Shown here: positions 25,987 through 38,099 of the stretch, piece after piece | Layout of the letters: every line of letters starts with the position of its first letter | How positions within the stretch are numbered: the stretch's first letter is position 1 | NCBI RefSeq assembly: GCF_964275005.1 | Contig: NC_092702.1 | Span: 8,542,330-8,606,329 of the forward strand | Origin: Diadema setosum | Taxonomy: Eukaryota; Echinodermata; Echinoidea; Diadematoida; Diadematidae | Reading direction: 5' to 3' | DNA length: 64,000 nucleotides | Notes under the pieces: generated by a model | Seen by the model: only the letters and a program-made list of their open reading frames with translations | Told to the model about the DNA's origin: nothing | Databases searched by the model: none | Program-made: the position numbers and the translations under genes

Positions 25987-26025
25987 AGTCGGTTTTGATA
26001 GATGAGGTAAAAGCAGAGGAAAAGG

Positions 26026-26235
26026 TAGTCTAGCGGGCGACGTATTTTAAGCCTGAATCAGTTGATCGCCAGTCAATAGAGGGCGCGACGGTGTGGAACT
26101 AGTCGACTAAAAATACGTCTAGTAAGAAACTTCCGAATAGAGGCGTGGAACCGGTCGTGGCAAGACAGTTGCCAGTCTTCAATATCGAAGTTTCATTGGT
26201 TGAGCACCAATGTCAATCAAAACACATTGCAGAGG
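26026..26235 (+). repeat. Dispersed 210-bp repeat, copy 1
   Basis: Matches 40773-40985 on the opposite strand over its full length, from TAGTCTAGCGGGC to CATTGCAGAG. Similarity is about 85-90% by eye. It is non-coding and its family is not recognised. Confidence 0.8.
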
Positions 26236-26910
26236 CCAAAGGAATTCTAGTCTACTCTCCTAGGTATAATACAGATTGTCTTTCAGTGAAAATAGAATTT
26301 CCCTATCTCTTTCACATTATTATAGTATTTTGTCATTCTTTCCCATTCATTTTGAGGTGTATAACATCTTACCTTACTTCAACTGAGAGCATGATAGCAG
26401 TCAATGAACCTACATGCATTTGAAAATTCATGAGGGTTCTGCACGTGGAAACTACTCCAAAATTACTGCCCAATGCAAACCTTTCACTGTTGTTGTAAAA
26501 TATACGAGATATTCACTGTGATTGTCGGTTTCGAAAATGTAATTTATGGATTTTCCCATTGGCAATTTTTTTTTTTTCAATTTGAAATACTCTATATTTT
26601 CATATCAAAGCTATTAAGATATTTCCTAAACATCCATAAAATCTGCCGTCAAGATAACAGTCTCTATTGCCAAGCACCATTGACATTAAACAGGAATTTC
26701 CTGATGTTTTCTTTGGTGTTCACACTGTCATAGGAAAACTCGTCCGTGGTACATTTCCTGTGAAAGGGAAAAGAGAGGATCTGCGACACAAAAGGATTCC
26801 TGCAAAGCCAAAGGCCAAGGGGAAATAATAATTATGGTGCATTCTTTGCAATCACGAAATTACGAGACGCCAGTCTTACAGGCTTAATAGTCCATGGGCC
26901 AGGCCAGATA

Positions 26911-28029
26911 TTGGTACCATCTGAGGTGGCAAAACCTTTTTGGTGTCATTTTGTTTGTCGGGCATAGATATGCTTATCAAGCTATGATAGCATTTCCAAA
27001 TGAGTAGCTTAGTCCTAATAAATGAATCTCTAACCCGTTTGGTTTCGCTGTTGTATCCCTTTACTTCTGAATCGAAATTAACCGCTATAGAAAGAAGAGC
27101 ACTGTCTTCTGTATGTCCACAGGTGTTCTGTTGTAAACGCGGTGCGCTTAGTCTTTATTCAAGGCAGCGAAGGGAATATCCAAGGGTTATGATGTCCACA
27201 GCGCTTAGTCTTTATTCAAGACGGCGAAGGGAATATCCAAAGCTAATGATACAGTGTATATCTCTTTATCTAAAAAGAAAAAAAAAATCCGAGTGGATTT
27301 TGCCGTATTTTTCAATTATTCATCATTTTCCGGTGAAAACGCTACGGTGAAAACGCTAATGCCACGCCACTGTCGCTTTATTTCCATCCAACAATGAAAG
27401 ATAATGCAGAAACAATGTACCGGTACACTACAATACATTATAATAAATAATATTGTACATGATCAGAGTGATTTTTGTTTAAAACTGATGTATTTGTTGA
27501 AAGGGTAGTGTAAAAACAGTATAGATAATCCCTTTTATTAGGAACTTTAGATATGATAACATCCACGAGGAATTGCTTTTTTGTTTGTTTTTTAGATAAA
27601 GGGATATACACTGTATCATAGGCTTTGGATATTCCCTTCGCCGTCTTGAATAAAGACTAAACGCACCGCGTTTAGCTCTGGACAGCATCACCCTTTGGAT
27701 ATTCCCTTCGCCACCTTGAATAAATACTAAGCGCACCGCGTTTACAACGGAACACCTGTGGACATACCATGAGCTCCAGGGACATACCAAGGAGCTTCAA
27801 ACATAGATGAAGCTCCTTGGACATACAGAAGACCGTGCTCTTGTTTCTATAGCGGTTAGCCTCGATTCAGAAGTATAGGGATATAAAAACGAGACCAAAT
27901 TGGTTAAAAATTCATTTATTAGGACTAAGCTACTCATTTGGAAATGCTATCATAGCTTGATAAGCATATATTATATGCCCAACAAACAAAATGACACCAA
28001 AAAGGTATTGCCACCTGAGATGGTACCAA
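26911..28029. mobile_element. 1.1-kb palindromic (foldback) element
   Basis: The left arm (about 26911-27290) and right arm (about 27588-28029) are inverted copies. TTGGTACCATCT at the left mirrors AGATGGTACCAA at the right, and matching blocks include the CTTAGTCCTAATAAATGAAT and CTATAGCGGTTA segments. Within each arm a block ending in AAGGGAATATCCAA is itself repeated in tandem. There is no coding capacity. Confidence 0.75.
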
Positions 28030-28036
28030 TAACCAA

Positions 28037-28120
28037 TTTTTCGCCTCTTGGCGAAAAGCGCTTTGTGTCTGTTTAGAAAAAGCGCTATATAAATTATATT
28101 GGTTATTATTATTACTATAA
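28037..28120 (+). mobile_element. L2/SINE-type 3' tail fragment
   Basis: GCGAAAAGCGCTTTGTG, then AAAAAGCGCTATATAAAT, then an ATT-rich tail. This is the conserved 3' end shared by L2 LINEs and their dependent SINEs. No 5' part is present. Confidence 0.6.
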
Positions 28121-28249
28121 TGATAGCGGTAGGTCCTATTAGTAGAGCAGATAAGCCGAAGAATTGTGCAAAATTTGACTAAAGCATGAAACTTTCACCA
28201 TTGTTAGTACATGCTATAAGATTAATTTTAAGATCGGGAGGTAAGTCTG

Positions 28250-29330
28250 AATTGACCTCTGATGACCTCTAGAGGTCAATGACCTCAAAATCTAAGAAAA
28301 TTGATATTTTGCGTCATTGGTTAATGATAAACAGAGTAATGATGTACTAAAATTTAATATTTGTCACAGTGAAATTGTCTTTATGTTCCACAGAGCCCTG
28401 ACAGGTTTCTACCTTTGACCTCTGATGACCTCCAGAGGTCAATGACCTCAAAATGTCAGAAAATTGACATTTTGCATCATTGGTTAATGATAAAACACAG
28501 TAATGATGTACTAAAACTTAATTTTTGTCACTGTGAAATTGTCTTTATATTCCACAGAGCCCTGACAGGTTTCTATCTTTGACCTCTGATGACCTTCAGA
28601 GGTCAATGACCTCAAAATGTCAGAAAATTGATATTTTAATGCGTCACTCATAACTGAAACACGATAATTATGTACTAAAAACTAATTTTTGTTAGAGGAA
28701 TTGCCTCAATGTTCCACTGAGCCTTTCGAGTCAGATTTCTACCTTTGACCTCTGATGACCTCAGATGACCTATGATGAGGCCATGACCTCAAAATGTCAG
28801 AACATTGATATTTGGTGCAATTGGTTGATGACAAACATGATTTAGATGTTATATTCATTTGTATTACAATTGAATTGTTTTCCTATTCCACAGAGCAAGA
28901 GAGATTACTCACGTGTCTCTACCTTTGACCTCTGAGGAAGGTGACAGGTCAATGACCTCAAAATATCAGAATATTGATATTCTATGTATAGTCAATGGTC
29001 AACTTTGTAATACCCGATGTACAATCATTTATGCTATAATAGAAGAATCTTATCATTCCATGGAACATTGGTCATTAGCCTGTGCATTATATCCAACTTT
29101 GACCTCTCAGGACAATGAGAGGTCACTGAGGTCACATGTGTAGGCGTACCTGTATTGATGTTTGGCTTCATTGGTGTAATCGTAAATGCTTAATCATGTA
29201 CAAATCACGCATTGATGTTTTGATCAAAGTATGTATGCATATTCCACAGAGCATTGGTTTATAGTAACAGGTCTCTAAAATGTGAGAGGTCAATTACTTC
29301 AGAAATAAAGCTTAAGTTTCTTGAGTGACG
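28250..29330 (+). repeat. Left arm: tandem 165-175-bp units with AGGTCA clusters
   Basis: About seven units, the inner ones increasingly diverged. Each begins with a cluster of TGACCT/AGGTCA half-sites and continues with AAAATGTCAGAAAATTGATA and a CCACAGAGC motif. The same unit recurs reversed in the right arm. Confidence 0.85.
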
Positions 29331-30164
29331 GCAGTGACCTCAAATACAACTGTTATGTTTGGGTTAGTTATGTAGACTAGCAAATATGGCCATTATCTCG
29401 ACACTCGAGGAAAACAAGGCCCACGAGACTGATATACAGAGTGTTTAATCTATTCAGTGTAAGTCTCATAGATCTTTTCCCCCATTTGTCGGACTCATTA
29501 TGGGACTGGCTTGCCTAAGTGTCAAGCTCATGGGCAATATTTGCATAGTTTCCAGCTGGTGGGCCTGTATTGGCCAGTGTAAAGCTGGTGGGTTGTTACA
29601 GTATGACTGCGATGAATGACTCATGGTCCTGGAGTATACAGTCCACAGCTGCGACATCATGGACCATCTTGAAAACTTCGACATACTGTGAGGCCCAACA
29701 TGCATTCCACATGAAGCAATCCTGTGTATTCCAACTAGCTATTGCCATCCGAGACCTACCCAGGGAATAGATAAGCATTCATGGCAAACCATGGAGAAAG
29801 CGGATTGTGCAAAATATTTTGGAGTTCCAATAGGAGGCTCAGCTGGAATCAAATTGCCACAGCAGCTTAAAAAGGTTATACTTCAACCAAAGACTCTCTC
29901 CAGACGAAGATACGAGTATCATAAAGTTCAGGTGTTTTGCTACTCCATTCCATTCACCCAGGTGAAACATCATGAAGTTTGGAATGATCCAGAGAAGATA
30001 TGCACTCTTTAGCTGCAATGACCATCATATGCAAAACAAGCAGTGTTACAGCCACACTTGAAAAACAAAACAAAGCAAAACAAAACAAAACTACAATGGC
30101 AATCCCTGTAAGAAAGTACAGCTCAGGCAAATTCAGCGATGATGTTCTGCATCAAGAACCCCAC

Positions 30165-30197
<33 letters not shown>

Positions 30198-31136
30198 TGT
30201 TTTGGATATAAACTCCAAATTTTATTGTCCAAGAATGGAAATTCATTTTGCCCAATTGATCGTGGGCCCGGCAGCCACTGAGCAGCGCGAGATCGACGTT
30301 GCTCTAACCTTTTCAACTGTTGAACGGCAAACAAGGCAGCAGCAACTCCCATCTTTTAACGTCAAATATCCACTCCGCATGAAGTTGTGGCTCTATTGCT
30401 GCATTCTTCAAAAAGGGCAAATGACCAAAAATGTCAGGCATCATTTGCAAGAACACAAAGTAGGCCTACTCCCAAAAAAGGTGGCGGCTACTCTCGGCCA
30501 CTGTCTCTAGTATCTCTTTGAAACACTTCAGGAGAGAGATACTCAATATTCAGCTCTGTTATTAAAGATACATATGTCTCTCTTTTTGTTTTTGCATTTG
30601 TTTGTTGTTTTTTGCTTCATATAGCTCTTTTGATACCTTCTTTAACCAATGAAAAGGCACCATGGCAGAATATTACAAGATTACACAGTATAATGAAGAA
30701 GAAGAAGAAGAAGAAGAAGAAGGAGAATAGGAAACGAGATCTGTTGTCAATGATGCAGAGCCAATACCAATCAGTTCCATGGCAGATCTTAGTCGGCACT
30801 GCAAAGGTTTGGATGTCTCTCTCTGTTGACAAAGGATATACTAAAGCTCCAAGTAAGTCCATGGGGTGGTTTACATTGTCTGGGCATAGAGGGTTGGGTT
30901 GGGTATATGAGGATATGATGCTTTGTTATAACAAGTAGGTCTGAGATATCTATTTTTTATGTTTGTTTTGACCATCCCGCACGGATCTCCAACGAAAAGG
31001 AATGATAATGTGTTAGACCCAGCCGCCACCGTGTGAGATTTTGATATTACAGTGTAGTTGAGAAAAAAGTAACCGCTCATTGTCCTAGATGGAAGTCAAA
31101 ATTGAACTGTGTGTGGAATACTCTGCATACAATTTT

Positions 31137-31174
<38 letters not shown>

Positions 31175-33044
31175 ACAAAAAGCATTTTTTTAATATAATT
31201 ATTATTTCATAAGCAGCAGGCCATTACAAACCAATGAGACCAGACATCAATATTCTTACATTTTGATGCATATCTTTCAATATCCTCCAGAGGTCAGAGG
31301 ATCATCGCTAATGTTCATGTAAAAAAAGTACACGCCTTTTGAATTGCTCACTTTTATTGCTATAGAAATACACAATATGTGCATCATGTCAATCATTAAA
31401 TATTGTATCAGTTTCATTTTCAGTCTTGGATTATTTTTTCTATGTACAAATAAAATCGTGGCAAAGTAAACAACTTTCACATCAAAATATAAACGAGAAT
31501 ACTAAAAAAGAAATAAATGTAGTAACGTGCAAGGCAAATACCAGGCCTACATCATCTTAAGGTATACAGGTGAAGGAAATCACCTTATTGATAAACAATT
31601 TACTTGACTGGGATAGCGACCACTGAACAATATTGTTTCTTAAAACTCTCTCTTCTTTTCAACAAGTGGAATAAAACACATGCACATACCGGGGCATTAG
31701 TTTGGTGGAGGGGTGGGGTGGTGGCAGGGATAGTTGACCCCCACCCCATTAAATTCTGAGATGTGGACTATGTTTTGTTGTTGTTAGTTTTTGTTGTTGT
31801 TTTTTGTTTTTGCTTTTTAGACAGAAAACTGCCCAAGTTTTTCACTTTAAGTGTGCATCGGATTGTTAAAATTTAATTCTGAAATGCAAAATCTCCCTTC
31901 TGTGAGAGGGGATATCTCCTTTCGATAGACTCCTTCCCCCTGCTTGGTTCCTTCCACAGATATAACATACTTTGGGGAATGATAATTTCCCTTATTCTAT
32001 GAAAAATGTTTTTAAGAGATATTTTTATTTGAATTCCAAAGATGAAAAGGCTTTCCTATACATGCACGATTGTTCATTTTGGAGGGCAAGAGGCATTTGC
32101 CCCGCCTCCCGAGAAAATATGGGAGGGGGAATGGTGGGGACATAAAACTTTGCCTCCAAGTATTTCCTGAGATTGAGATTTTTTTTCTTCACTTTTTTGA
32201 CAGAAAATGAATTGTCACTGAACATTTTAGCTATAGTATGCACCAGATTAAAAGGCAGAATCTCCTTTGCATACCCCCTCCCCCTTTTCTTTCGTTATGT
32301 CCCCTTCCATATACGCTCAGTGCTTTTGTCCCATTTTTGTTCTATATCATCACAAAGTATGTACTAGATCTTTAATTTCAGTTCCGACATACTAAAGAAA
32401 ATCCCTCTTGTTGGAGGGGGTAGTGTATCTTTCAATTAACAATCCCTCCTCGGTTTCTACCCTTAGATTTGGTACACTCCTTTTACTGATAATTTCCCAA
32501 ATATTCCATCATAAATGTGTATACTAGATTTTTTTTTTTTTTTTTTACATTTCTATTCTTATTGCAAAGGCTCCCTCGCATGGGAAGGATTGGGGGACAG
32601 CCCCTTTCATACCCTCCTCTCGCTGTATCAACATCTCCTCCATGCATTGATTATGGCTACACATTTGGGTATGGACTTTTTTTTTTCAAAATGGTAGTTC
32701 AACCACGAGTGGCACGAGATCATTGAATTGCAAACAAAAGAATGCAAAAGCTCCATAATGTGGGAGGGGGATACCTCCACCCACATCCTTCTGTGGATTG
32801 GTCTTCCTCCATAGATGGCTGACTTACTACACCTTTTTGATACAAATTTCGAGGTATTCCTTCAAAAGTGCCTGTGTGCCAGGTCGTTGAATCTCATTTC
32901 TCAAAATACAAGAGCTCTGTCGAATGGGAGTGGAATACCCTACCCTCGCCAACGCTGCGCTTGCTGGGTTCCCATCCATATAGACTTGGTACACCTTGGT
33001 GATCCATAATTTTCCAAATATTCCCCAAAACGTATGCATCAGAT

Positions 33045-33080
<36 letters not shown>

Positions 33081-33604
33081 TCGTCTTTGGGAGGAGGGTA
33101 GGTGAGATGCGCCCACACCCCATTAACTTCCGTATTAGTGATGACGCACACATTAAACAAGAGCTACACTGAATCACTGATTTCAGGTCTAAACCTGCAA
33201 AAATCCAATCCCCCACCCACATCCTCCCCCTCCCCCTCCGCTTCATTCCTTTGCACCATGAACTTATGCTTTTACATATTTTCCAAGTTCCCCCCCCCAA
33301 CGTGAAAACAGATCGACACCCCTTGCTCTGTGCACATACCCGACTTAGATAATTACCTGAAAAGTTCTGCGGAATGAGTAGCCACTTTTTTGGTAACAGA
33401 AATGCATGGTTTGTAAGCCCTACATTATAAACAATTATTAACTATTAACTATCGCAATATCAATATTAACATCCTCACATTTCATTCGAGGTATTTGACC
33501 TTGTGTGATTTTCATAGGTGAACGGTAATGGCTCGTTAATAAACAGGGCCTACGAGTGCTCTCTAAAACATCATCATGTTTACCATTGATGATGCCAAAC
33601 TATT
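29331..33604. other. Core of the foldback element; no intact gene
   Basis: A mixed region. 29440-30030 is less AT-rich and has fragmentary open frames on both strands without recognisable domains. There are an AAT run at 30166-30197, an AAG run at 30697-30723, a CA run at 31139-31170 and an A run at 33049-33078. Between about 31850 and 33300 lie degenerate repeats of a few hundred bases, each with a GGGAGGGGG-type purine block next to a CCCCTCCC-type pyrimidine block. No protein motif was recognised. Confidence 0.5.
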
Positions 33605-34300
33605 CTGATACTTTGAGGTCATTGACCTCTCGAGATCATCAGAGGTCAAAGGCAGAAACTCGTCTGTGTGCCTTGGAATATGAAGACGATGTCATTGTAC
33701 ACAGATATGCTTGTTTTGTACATCCTTACCATGTTTGACCTTTCACCAATGATGTCATACTTCAATATTCTGATATTCTGAGGTCATTGACCTCTCAAGG
33801 TCATCAGAGGTCAAAGGTAGAAACCTATCTGCTCTTTAGAATATGAAGACAATTTCATTGTAAGACAGATATGCTTGTTTTGTACATCTTAACAATGGTT
33901 ACCATTAACCAATGACATCACAGATCAATATAATATTTTGAGGTCATTGACCTCCAAAGGTCATCAGAGGTCAAAGGTTAAAACCTGTCAATGCTCTGTG
34001 GAATCAGAAAATGGTTTCCCTGAAGTATAGATGCATGTTTAGTGAATCATAACCACATATATCATTCACAAATGTCTAAAAACATCGATATTTTGATATT
34101 TAAAGTTCATTGACCTCTGGAGGTCATTAGAGGTCAAAGGTAAAAACCTGTCAGTGCTCTGTTGAATCTGGAAATGATTTCTCTGTGGCATAAATGCATG
34201 TTTAGTGCAACATAACCACATATATCATTTGCAAATGTCTAAAAACATCGATTTTCTGATATCTAAAGTACATTGACCTCTGGAGGTCATCAGAGGTCAA
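33605..34300 (-). repeat. Right arm: inverted tandem units with AGGTCA clusters
   Basis: About five units of about 160-175 bp, reverse-complementary to the left-arm units. Each carries TTGACCTC, a short spacer, AGGTCATCAGAGGTCAAA and downstream AT-rich sequence. Confidence 0.85.
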
Positions 34301-34899
34301 ATCAGACTTACCTCCCGATCTTAAAATAAATCTTATGGTATGTACTGACACTGGTGAAAGTTTCATGCTTTAGTCAAATTTTGCACAATTCACATGATTT
34401 TGAGGGCTTATCTGCTCTACTATATAGAAAAGGGATGTCGATGCTGATTAACATTTTCTACCCAAATATGTAGATGAGGACATCTCTTCTGTCCATTCGG
34501 AACGCATGCCTATGCAGAAAAATGTGAAGCTAAATTGAATAACACCAACATGTGTGTGGATGATGCACAAATAACGACATGTTGGGAAAGTGGGGCGCAA
34601 CACGCGAAATCTATGACTGAGTCCAAAGCGCCAGTCAAGATCCGTGTGGCTCAATTGAAGCGTCTGGCACCGTTTTCACCAGAAATATCTCGTTTAGAGG
34701 AAAGTTATTGTTGATTACGTAGATACTTATTTGTTTAGATCTGTTAGAAATATACTCTTCCCATCTTTCTTGACAGGATTTTATTAATACTGTGTTCTTT
34801 CATTTTTTCTTTGTCGAAGGTATTCGAAGGATCGTTAATCTTAAAACGAAATAAAGTTCAAATTCCGAAAATGAAATGAACTTCTTTTAGAGACCGAAG

Positions 34900-35058
34900 A
34901 CTGCAATATTTTGGTATTGTTACTCCAAGGTTCCACAATCATATTTTTCTCAATTTACTTTGTTTTGATTGTATGCAACCATATTCTCTGTTACCAAAGG
35001 AATTGACATGTTTATGTTCTTTCCGAAAAAATGAAATAAAATTTGAATTGAATTGAAT
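34900..35058 (+). mobile_element. LINE 3' tail, family T1, copy 1
   Basis: Homologous to 39341-39520 on the other strand. It contains CCAAGGTTCCACAAT, TTCTCAATTTAC and TGTTACCAAAGGAA, then TGAAATAAA and a GAATT tail. The simple-repeat tail identifies a retroposon 3' end; no coding part is attached. Confidence 0.7.
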
Positions 35059-35120
35059 ATAACAAAAGGTATGATATTACGCAGTAAAAATTGAACTAAA
35101 ACAGGCATATACACACCACA

Positions 35121-35125
35121 GAGAA

Positions 35126-35156
<31 letters not shown>

Positions 35157-35169
35157 GAGAGAGAGAGAT
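35121..35169 (+). repeat. (GA)n microsatellite
   Basis: A nearly pure GA dinucleotide run. Confidence 0.95.
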
Positions 35170-35877
35170 GTGAAAAATACACAAACATCCCGATACGCTC
35201 ACTGGCGAACTGGAATACAATTCGCAAATTGCATTGTTAATGAAAACATAAACAATTTCTCCCTCTATGCCATATGCTCCCATATCGTCACCTATGGCAT
35301 CATAGACATGGCATGCATGACGTATAGATAGAAACAATACAAGGGGCCACCTAAGGGCTCCTCCCTCCCCCCCCCCCAAAAAAAAAAACCTTTTGTGTTC
35401 GTTAGCTATTGTAAAAATAATAATAATAATAATAGAATAAAATGAAAAATCATGATATGTAAATTTGTATCAAAACGTGCAGTAATGAATTAATGCTATT
35501 AAAGGAGAGAATGAGGGAAAAATTTTGGGCGTCCTTTCCCTTTTATCCAGGCTAATTTTATAGTGTTGAGGTAGGTACTTTAAGATCCGATCTATAATGG
35601 GTGATGTGCACGAAAGGCAAAAGAAACAAACCTGTCTAGATTCCAGATATTTTTTGGGGGGTTACCAATCACCTGTAGGCATCCGGTTACCATGGTAACA
35701 ATGCACAATATTATACCTTACAATGTATCCCATTGTATTGCTGACATCTCTAACAACATGTACATATATAGTTTTATGGCGTTTTGATGAATTCTTCATG
35801 AAATAAATGCAAAAACTGTGATAATTTTGTCATTTTCAGTGCCCAAATAGCGACAAGCGTCAACGACCCTAGTCTAA

Positions 35878-36085
35878 TTTCTAGCCGTTTTTATTTCGTC
35901 TTTATTTCTCTGAGTTGCAGCTTGTGTATTGTGCAGAAGCCCGCTGTATTGCGCTAAGCCGAGTGAGGGCGCATACCCAGTGATTGCGACAAAAAATGGT
36001 TCGGGCGTCGCAATCACTGGGTATGCGCTCTCACTCGGCTTGCTTCAACTCGCAGAAATAAAGACGAAATAAAAACGGCTAGAAA
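35878..36085. mobile_element. 208-bp hairpin MITE
   Basis: Near-perfect two-part palindrome. The outer arms are TTTCTAGCCGTTTTTATTTC against its complement at the right end. The inner arms include GCATACCCAGTGATTGCGAC against GTCGCAATCACTGGGTATGC. The central loop is under 20 bases. It is non-coding and would fold into a long hairpin if transcribed. Confidence 0.85.
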
Positions 36086-36185
36086 CTACACTACACCGAC
36101 CCCAGCTTGGCATGAAAATACGGAAGCTTAAAAGTGCCAACCAGATGACGAGATAAGAAGACGAGAAGACAGGTTAAATACCGAG

Positions 36186-37285
36186 AAGCCGAGTTATTGC
36201 AACTCGGCAAGTCGACTTGCTTGGATCAAGAAGACAAGATGACAAGTTGTTGAAACTCGGTAAGTCGACTCGTTTGGGACAAGAAGTCAAGATGACAAGT
36301 TGTTGAAACTCGGCAAGTCGACTTGCTTTGGACAAGAAGTCCAGATGACAAGTTGTACAAACTCGGCAAGTCGACTCGTTTGGGACAAGAAGTCAAGATG
36401 ACAAGTTGTTGAAACTCGGCAAGTCGACTCGTTTGGGACAAGAAGTCAAGATGACAAGTTGTTGAAACTCGGCAAGTCGACTCGTTTGGGACAAGAAGTC
36501 AAGATGACAAGTTGTTGAAACTCGGCAAGTCGACTCGTTTGGGACAAGAAGTCAAGATGACAAGTTGTTGAAACTCGGCAAGTCGGCTCGTTTGGGACAA
36601 GAAGTCAAGATGACAAGTTGTTGAAACTCGGCAAGTCGACTCGTTTGGGACAAGAAGACATGATAACGAGTTGTTGAAACTCGGAAAGTCGACTTGCTTG
36701 GGACAAGAAGTAAAGATGACAAGTTGTTGAAACTCAGCAAGTCGACTTGCTCGGGACAAGAAGTCAAGATGACAAGTAATTGAAACTCGGCAAGTCGACT
36801 CGTTTTGGACAAGAAGACATGATAACGAGTTGTTGAAACTCGGCAAGTCTACTTGCTTTGGACAAGAAGTAAAGATGACAAGTTGTTGAAACTCGGCATG
36901 TCGACTTGCTTTGGACAAGAAGTCCAGATGACAAGTTGTTGAAACTCGGCAAGTCGACTTGCTTGGGACAAGAAGTCAAGATGACAAGTTATTGAAACTC
37001 GGCAAGTCGACTCGTTACGGAAAAGAAGACATGATAACGAGTTGTTGAAACTCGGAATGTCGACTTGCTTGGGACAAGACGTCAAATGTCAAGTTGTTGA
37101 AACTCGGCAAGTCGACTTGTATTGGACGAGAAGACAAAATGCCGAGTTGTCAAAACACGACAAGTCGACTTGTTTTGGAAAAGAAAACAAATTGGTTAGT
37201 TAGTGGAACAGAAAAGTCGACTTGTTGCGGACAAAAAGACAAGTCAACGAGTGGTTGGAATTTGTTTAGGACAAGAAATCAAGGT
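36186..37285. repeat. 53-bp minisatellite, about 20 copies
   Basis: Tandem units of 53 bp containing GACAAGTTGTTGAAACTCGG, then CAAGTCGACT and GGGACAAGAAGTCAAGAT. Spacing was checked at 36361 to 36414. The central units are nearly identical and units decay toward both ends. Many carry the 12-bp palindrome CAAGTCGACTTG or a one-base variant. The unit has no stop in any of the three - strand frames, so long shadow open frames appear. Confidence 0.95.
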
Positions 37286-37309
37286 GACAAGTTGTTTATC
37301 GACATTTGG

Positions 37310-38010
37310 GGTCTAGGAACACTACCTCCTGGAAAACTACCCCATAATTAGTACCCCTTGGATCTGGATAACTACCCCCGGATTATACCCCCGAATAATT
37401 ACCCCCGGGATAACTACTCCTGGATAACTATCCCACAGATGACTACCCCCAGATAGCACTATCAAATAAAACATCATCACAACAACAACAACAAAAAAGC
37501 AGTGAATTCAAAGACAAATACAACTTAAACAATCACTGAATATTTCCGATGCCCCACCCTGACCCGATGGTGTTAGCTCATCCAGCAAAACTGGTAATTG
37601 GATTTACGTTCTTTCAGAAAAAAAAAACAAACAAAAAACTTTTCATTATAGTACCACCCGACGGCAACACATTGCCCTACGATGAAAGATTTATGTTCAG
37701 TTTATTTAGAAATGATTTCCTCACCAAAATCTCAATGCATAAACCTGACCAATGGAGCAAAACACTGGTATTTTTTTTCTCCTGAAAATACTGTTTCCGT
37801 GACAACACAGTGTCTAACACCGACAAATGACGAATGTTGCACTACAATCGGGATAACTACTCAGTACTTCCTGCGTTAGTACCCCTGGTATAACAACTAC
37901 TACCGGATAGATACCCTATAGGGATTTACCACTGCAATCTTCCACTTTCCCAGCGCAGTTACCCTCCAGGACAATCGCAGGGCTAGCCCCGAACAACTTA
38001 CCTCCAGGGC
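37310..38010. repeat. Degenerate ATAACTACCCCC-type short repeats
   Basis: Loose tandem copies of a 14-20 bp motif (GATAACTACCCCCGG and variants) at 37310-37450 and again at 37850-38010, separated by unrelated AT-rich sequence. No coding capacity. Confidence 0.6.
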
Positions 38011-38043
38011 TATTCCCGATAGGGCAACTCATGGGCGTCACCA

Positions 38044-38063
38044 GGGGGGGGGGGGGGGGGGGG
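38044..38063 (+). repeat. Poly-G run
   Basis: Twenty consecutive G residues. A-rich and CAAAA-rich sequence follows at 38200-38262. Confidence 0.9.
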
Positions 38064-38099
38064 TATGCGCTGAGTGCGAACGCACCCCCTTTATAACCT

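Larger units (their letters stand above)
28138..34425. mobile_element. 6.3-kb foldback element with tandem-repeat arms
   Basis: The outer ends are inverted copies: AGTAGAGCAGATAAGCC at 28141 mirrors GGCTTATCTGCTCTACT at about 34406-34422, followed in both by the AAATTTGACTAAAGCATGAA and GATCGGGAGGTAAGTCTGA blocks. Inside, the left arm has about seven (28250-29330) and the right arm about five (33605-34300) tandem units of about 165-175 bp in opposite orientation. The centre, about 4.2 kb, has no intact gene. The organisation fits Foldback-type DNA transposons, or inverted satellite blocks. Confidence 0.7.

Noticed and set aside
26026-26060. tRNA-derived SINE promoter (TAGTCTAGCGG resembles a tRNA box A)
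   Set aside because: No box B-like GGTTCGANNCC follows at the right distance in either copy.
30139-30510. 123-codon frame beginning in the AAT repeat
   Set aside because: It starts inside the microsatellite and shows no recognisable domain. Kept only as part of the possible remnant noted in the findings.
36226-37085. Overlapping 70-139-codon - strand frames as a repeat protein gene
   Set aside because: They arise because the 53-bp minisatellite unit has no stop in any - strand frame. There is no start context, domain or splice support.
36186-37285. CRISPR-like array
   Set aside because: The units abut without unique spacers and the genome is animal.
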